Assembly (NCBI RefSeq): GCF_021869535.1
Contig: NW_026262690.1
Location: forward strand, 64,860,995 to 64,924,994
Direction of reading: 5' to 3'
Source: Mytilus californianus
Taxonomy: Eukaryota; Mollusca; Bivalvia; Mytilida; Mytilidae
DNA length: 64,000 bases
Position 1 is the stretch's first letter, and each line of letters begins with the position of its first letter. Positions 58,511 to 64,000 of this stretch are shown here, one piece after another. The notes under the pieces were generated by a model. That model was given only the letters and a program-made list of their open reading frames with translations, had not been told where the DNA came from and ran no database searches. A program made the translations under genes and the position numbers.

Positions 58511-58631
58511 GGATTCATTATAATACATCCCATGAATTGTGGGATACTGATTTCAGTGGATTTTATTGATACAGGTTAACCAAGTGTTCAACAAAATACA
58601 AGTTTTCCAGATGCTTAAATGATGAATTTAC

Positions 58632-58722
58632 AGGGGGGGGGGGGGGAGATGGAGGATGATGGACAATGACAGCAAAAGACAGATGGATGAAAAGTGATGA
58701 GAAAAGGGCCAGGTGAGCTAAA
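58632..58722 (+). mobile_element. 3' fragment related to the 24227-25962 element
   Basis: A G-run, a 'gatggatgaaaagtgatgag'-type tract and the end 'ggccaggtgagctaaaa' match the terminal 'ggtgagctaaaa' of the larger element. The rest is missing. Confidence 0.4.
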
Positions 58723-58794
58723 ATTGGTATCAACGAAAATAATTGAATGCAAAATATTCAACAGGTCTTGATAGAAGTTGTTATAAAAGTCAAA

Positions 58795-61700
58795 CTTCTT
58801 ACGCTTTGTTTTACTGCCTATCTGAATGCCCTATTTGGCACAAGTACCCTATTGATTACATATGAGGACATTTAAAGGAGGTTAATATAAGGACTGGGTA
58901 AAACAAACATGAACATAAGCTTGTTTAAATTGTATAACAAAATACAACAAATTTAATTAACACTTTAAAAATTAAAATGACATTTTAATGATTTGTGCAA
59001 TCCAGCCAAGATTTCTACAAAAATTCTAGATTTTTATTGTGGAATTTCAGAAAAATCTAAGGGAGGATCTACTGTAAAATCAGTCAGGTCATGACTTAAA
59101 ACATTCTTGATATATTAATAAAAAATGTAATCTAATAGTTGTAACTTCTTATTTTCATTAAGAATATATAATTTTCAAATCCCATACTAATTTTATTTTT
59201 ATTGCTTCAATTATAATTTAAAGTTTAATAAATGATATCCACACTTCAATACCTTCCAAATGTGTTTTACAAGAACTTATTTTTACTAGTAAAATACATA
59301 CATGTCACAGACCTGTTAACCCCTAACTGGATATGCCAGTCATATCATAGCAGAATACTTGCCTTGAATTTTGGTTCAATTCCTGTTTGGCTCAAACCAG
59401 ACTTTACAATTAGTATATATGTTGCTGAGCTCTAAGCAAAAAGAGTTAAGATTGAATTGTTTACATCTAATTCTATTGTCATTAGATTGATTGATTGATT
59501 ACATGATGTTTAAAGCCACTTTCAGCACTATTGTGCTATTTTGTGGTGGTCAGTTTTTATTGGTGAAGGAAGCCACTGACCTTCAGTAGGAAAACTGACA
59601 ATCCTAGTCAATTAAGATTGGAGCCGAGCGCATCTGCCACATGCAGGATTCGAACTTACAACCTCAGTGTTAAAAGGCTAGTGATACAGTAGTTCGACTA
59701 CTTAGACCACTGGTCCACCAAGGCCCCCTATATGGTCATTTCAGCTGACATCAATCAATTACATAAACATTATACTATGAGATTTTTATTTAGCATGAGT
59801 TTTAGTTTCTCAGTTGGAAATTATTCTCACTGCATTATCATGATAGATGTGCCCAAAAATTTCTGTCCAAAATTCTTATGCTTTTATGGCATTATGATCA
59901 GTTCTCTATCAGACCTTTATCAAGCCCGGACAGAAAACTAGGATATCCAATGACCTGCAATACTATTAAAAAGTTGCAGTAGGTAGATTCAATTATCTCC
60001 CCTTAAACAAGTTAGACAGGGAGTATATTCCTCATGATGTGTTCTACAATTGTGTAAAGTTTCATCAAAAGCCTCATCTAGCCCTTTAAAGGAGTTGGGC
60101 TTACAAGGCACATTGACAAATAGTCAGACAGGGTAATTCCTATATATCAGAGAAAAAAAACTTTGTTTGTATAATAAAGTCAAAAATACTTGAGTGTAGA
60201 AGTGCAAAGTAATTTTATCATACCTTACTTTAATTCAAATAACCTCTGATCATGCAATAACTATTATAAAGACCTTTAAACACATATATGAAAAAGAAAT
60301 TACATGTATATATAAGATGAAAAGTGATAAATTTTTAGGCAATCCAAGGATACCCTTAAGTACAATTAAACCATACTCCAGATTTGTATTTTCCATAGGA
60401 AACCCTGTGTTGTCGAAATATTTTAAACCTCCCACTAATATGACTTCTGGCTTTATTCAAAATATATTGAAGAGACTGATGTACCTTGATCATTTTCCTT
60501 TCTTAAGATCTGCAGCTGGTAAATAATTTAAAAGGAGTGTAAAAAGAGAAAGCTGAAATTTTCTGTTGGTACAAGAACACTTCAAGAACTCAAGCTTGGA
60601 TCACATACGAAATTGCATCCTTAAGTATTTTGAGAATAAAAAGATGATAGATCTGAATAATAACTGAATGCATCAACAGGAACTGGTATCCATAATGAAA
60701 TTACTGTCTCATCAACAGATTAAGCAAAATCATTTCAATTTAGCATCCTCAGTACTAACATAAAATTCAGAATAATATAAAAACATGTGTAACCAGAGTT
60801 CAAATACTTCTAAACCAAAAAAATCTGGTATATTACGAAAATGTATAAATTCTCCTTTAATGTACAAAATATTGAATTTTCCATTTTCGTTTAATTGATG
60901 AAATATCAGACCAAATTTTTTACCCCGAAACTTATCATTAGAGCATAAAGCAAGAGTAACACACTCTATTCAGGTGTCCTCAAGTAATTTGGTCTCATTA
61001 TTTCAGTGGTATGTGAGAAGTAAAGTGTTGATTAATAAAGATCACATTAATAATAATATAACAAAAGATCACCTTACAAAAGTCCAAGTGATCTATAAAA
61101 GAGTAGAAACTGAAAGATCAGAGACTTTCAATATATCTTTTGAGTCATAGACAACAATCATCACCCGGATGTTCAGTTTCATTTGACTGACCCAAAAAAC
61201 TGACAACTTTTATATCCTAAAAGAAGGACAGAAAATATTTATTACTATTATGTCACTAGATTTGAATTTAAAATAACAAACATGTTTTTCACTTGTAACC
61301 TTCAATGAAAACAATAAATAAAGGATTAGATCAACTGTCCTTGAATTTCCTGTTTATGTACTTTTGGAAATTTGGCAAAATATCTAGAAATATTACTCAA
61401 CACAATTTAAGCAATAACTGAAACTAGATTCTGCATGTTATGGAACTAGACTTAAAAAAAAGGAGAAAACAAAAACTTTATTGCTATTTAGTCAAATCTT
61501 AAACAAAGCAGTTACTAATTCGACAGCTCCCTGTTGGGCTCAAGTCTCAAAAAACATAGATTATCAGTAATGAGCTGAGGGAAGAAAAAGTTTAGAAAGC
61601 AAACATTTTGAAATTTTGATAATTTATGAACTAATTTTTATAAGACAAACTTAAGTAAAAAAAAAATGCTTTGTTTGAAGAGTTTATGATAGTTTTAACA

Positions 61701-62660
61701 TGTCTCTTTACTAAGTTTTATGCACACTACATAGTTTCAACAGGGCCCCAGATAGCTTAGACTGGTTTGTGTGATGTCTTAAAAAGATGTGTAATATCAG
61801 AGCTTATCAGGATTGGAATTTATAGCAGTAAGGTGTATTTAAACATGCTATAAAATATAAACTATAAAAGCGTGATTAAAGTGACACATTTTCTTTGACT
61901 AAAACAGGCATTGAAATACAGGTTTCTGATAGCTAAACACTGCAAGATTTCAGGTATAAACATAAAATAAATGTTTCCCCAAAAAATTTTACAATAATGC
62001 TCTGCCATCTAAAGGATTCAACTGAATGCTTTATTTCCTTATTATAACAGGTAAAATTGTTGATAATAACTAACCCAGAGGTTTCAGAGGAGAAAAATTT
62101 TGAGAATGCTTAAATATGAGATCTCCCTTGAGGCAACACTGGACAAATGGCCTGCTCATCAGTTATTTTTCTGAAAGAGATTTATATTTAAGAATAAAAA
62201 GAGATGTGGGAGATATGCAAAAGAGACAGCAATTTCACAAATCAAATAACTAAAAGACATCTCAGGGGTAGATCCAGGATTTTTAAAAGGGGGCATAACT
62301 CTGGAAAACGTGATAAATACTGCTTAGCGAAGGCAGTCTATTCTTTTTTTTGTGTGACTATTTTATGCTAAAAAAACATATAAATTGTGAGAAACATGAT
62401 ATTTTTTTTTGGTGGTCAAGAACAAATAAAATTATGTAGAGATCAAACTAGTTTTTGAGATCTCAACACTCCCCCTTTTAATCTTATTTAGCAGTCTACA
62501 AAGACACAAAATATAATAAACAATAAAAATTCAGTATGCAAACAAGGCAAGTAAATACAAAACATTATCAAACTATATATCAATGCTTGTACTTATGAGT
62601 AGATTTCATACAGCAACCTCAGAAACAGTACACTGCAGATGAGGATCCAGGATTTTGAAA
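58795..62660. repeat. Segmental duplication, copy 2
   Basis: This is the paralogue of 49430-54905, with landmarks listed there. It has an extra ~1.3 kb (59020-60345, including a SINE) where copy 1 has the LTR element. It lacks the copy 1 SINE. No gene is visible in either copy. Confidence 0.8.
59485..59728 (-). mobile_element. tRNA-derived SINE, near full length
   Basis: On the minus strand the head reads 'ccttggtggaccagtggtct' (box A-like) and 'aagttcgaatcctgcatgtg' (box B). A conserved body follows ('aataaaaactgaccaccaca', 'agtgctgaaagtggc') and then an (AATC)n tail. It is the reference copy for 37785-37992 and 53931-54104. Confidence 0.75.
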
Positions 62661-62842
62661 AAGGAGGGACTGCGGGCCCCTAATTAGACAAAATTTGTAG
62701 TGGAAGCGGTAAAAAGTCAGGATTAACCATAAATAAAGCTCCATAATCATCAAAATAAACTGTTGACAAATAGATATGTCTCGCCTGTCGGCATAAAATT
62801 CAGAAAAAGAAAATCTGATGGACAGCAACATTGCTAATTAAT
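62661..62842. other. Short unassigned stretch
   Basis: 'gatccaggattttgaaaaag' at 62643 resembles blocks near 54540 and 62270, fragments of a 'ggcggatccag' MITE family. Nothing else is seen. Confidence 0.35.
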
Positions 62843-63565
62843 TCAAAGTCGCTGGACCAACTAGTGGGTAGGGCCTCGAAATGGTTGACAAACTGAAATG
62901 TACAAACAGCAATGTAACTTTATAGAAAATATTGTCTATTGTAAGTAGTTCTTATCAAACTAAATTAATCATAAAACTTAACATTGAAAATTGTTAATTG
63001 ATTGAGAGTCACTGAACCATGGCCTAGGAGGCAGGGCCTCAAAATAGTCATCAAACTGATATGTACTGATAGCAATGCAACTTCACACAAAATATCATTG
63101 ATCTATCACAAGTACTTCCTATCAAACTAACTTAAGCAGAAAACTTAACCTTGAAAATGGCTAATCAAATCAAAGTCACTGGACCATGGCCTAGGGGGCA
63201 GGGCCTCAAAATTGTCGTCAAACTGATATGTACTGAAAGTAATGCAACTTCTTACAAAATATCATTGATTTATCAAAAGTACTTCCTATCAAACTCACTT
63301 AAGCAGAAAACTTAACATTGAAAATGGCTAATTTAATCAAAGTCACTGGACCATGGCCTAGGGGGCAGAGCCTCAAAATTGTCGTCAAACTGATATGTAC
63401 TGATAGTAATGCATCTTCATACAAAATACCTATGATCTATCACAAGTAGTTCCTATCAAACTAACTTAAGCAGAAAACTTAACAGTTGTTGATGCTGTCA
63501 TCGCGGGAAAAGCAATCACTATGTCCTGCTTTCAGCGACTTTAATCACAGGCGAGACAAAAATTA
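62843..63565 (+). mobile_element. Tandem-core element with decayed 3' hairpin
   Basis: Four ~167-bp units are marked by 'tcaaagtcactggaccatgg' (62843, about 63004, 63170, 63337) and 'caaactgatatgtactgata'. The right end 'atgtcctgctttcagcgact', 'ttaatcacaggcgagacaaa' is a degenerate version of the terminal hairpin at 41330-41375. Confidence 0.75.
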
Positions 63566-64000
63566 TTCAAATTTAAGCAATAAGTATTTTTGAACATAAA
63601 ATTTGTACAGATTTTTTTTTGGTGGCATCTGAACTGGTCAACAGATATACTGGTATATTTTTGTTGTACTAATTAATATTTATGTTAAGGTGGTTTTGCA
63701 CATTTAGTTATATCAACACTACTAACATATTACATTTTTCGGTAAAATGGTCATGTTTGTTCCATAAATCACATTGTCATCTGCACTGATAAGGCTCAGC
63801 ATATTATTTATCAAGACTGTATATAGTATGTTACAGGACTAATAAATAGGACCCATCCAGCAACTGTCAAGATGAAGAGCAGGGATAAAAGTGCTGTTCC
63901 ATTGATATATTGGTTCTTCAGATTATTTTAAAGACACCCAAGAAGAATATACTCCAGAAACTAAATTAATTTGTTTTGAAGATATTTGTTACAATATAAG
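63566..64000. other. Intergenic DNA, no gene seen
   Basis: AT-rich sequence at the right edge. 'aactgtcaagatgaagagcagggataaaag' (ATG at 63872) loosely resembles a leader start but has no donor in phase, so it is not called. Confidence 0.3.

Noticed and set aside
63872..63900. Possible further first exon (ATGAAGAGC) near the right edge
   Set aside because: No hydrophobic leader and no in-phase GTAAG donor follow.

Overview
The window is AT-rich, intron-containing animal DNA crowded with dispersed repeats. Several of these I recognise from memory as typical of marine mussels (Mytilus-like bivalves), for example the family containing 'gatgtggtatgattgcca'. No database search was possible, so the organism is an inference. 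There is no bacterial gene organisation; almost all open frames outside the two genes below are repeat artefacts.

Two genes on the + strand carry the coding content. The 3' end of gene 1 (806-3792, continuing off the left edge) and a complete gene 2 (first exon variable, exon 2 at 35939, stop at 42041) are paralogues. Both encode secreted cysteine-rich proteins with galaxin-like double-cysteine repeats followed by a C-terminal domain with netrin/TIMP-like (NTR) cysteine spacing. Galaxin-like proteins are known from coral and mollusc mineralised matrices. Splice phases join without a break: with the first exon at 30129, gene 2 gives 1785 nt of coding sequence (594 residues).

The most interesting region is 16.1-34.2 kb. 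It holds six short candidate first exons (16162, 19991, 21862, 28124, 30129, 34146). Each starts with ATG, encodes the front half of a signal peptide, and ends in phase 1 at a GTAAG/GTAAGG donor. All are therefore compatible with the single exon 2 acceptor at 35938, which supplies the rest of the signal peptide (VLTLVIVEVAA). Flanking homology shows that the promoter plus first-exon units arose by tandem duplication. Three of the units show an internal or paired duplication history, and later transposon insertions can be dated against it. I propose this as an array of alternative promoter/signal-peptide cassettes serving one secreted-protein gene.

The rest is repeat landscape. 7.56-13.15 kb is a 29-bp minisatellite with a ~1.5-kb higher-order repeat. 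14.7-15.6, 22.5-23.1, 24.2-26.0, 40.2-41.4, 48.1-48.8, 56.4-57.3 and 62.8-63.6 kb hold non-autonomous elements with a tandem-repeat core and a 3' hairpin, all in the same orientation. 30.6-33.8 kb is a composite element broken by a 5'-truncated LINE. 49.7-52.8 kb is a young non-autonomous LTR retrotransposon (identical 882-bp LTRs). It interrupts one copy of a segmental duplication whose other copy is at 58.8-62.7 kb. Several MITEs and tRNA-derived SINE copies are scattered throughout.
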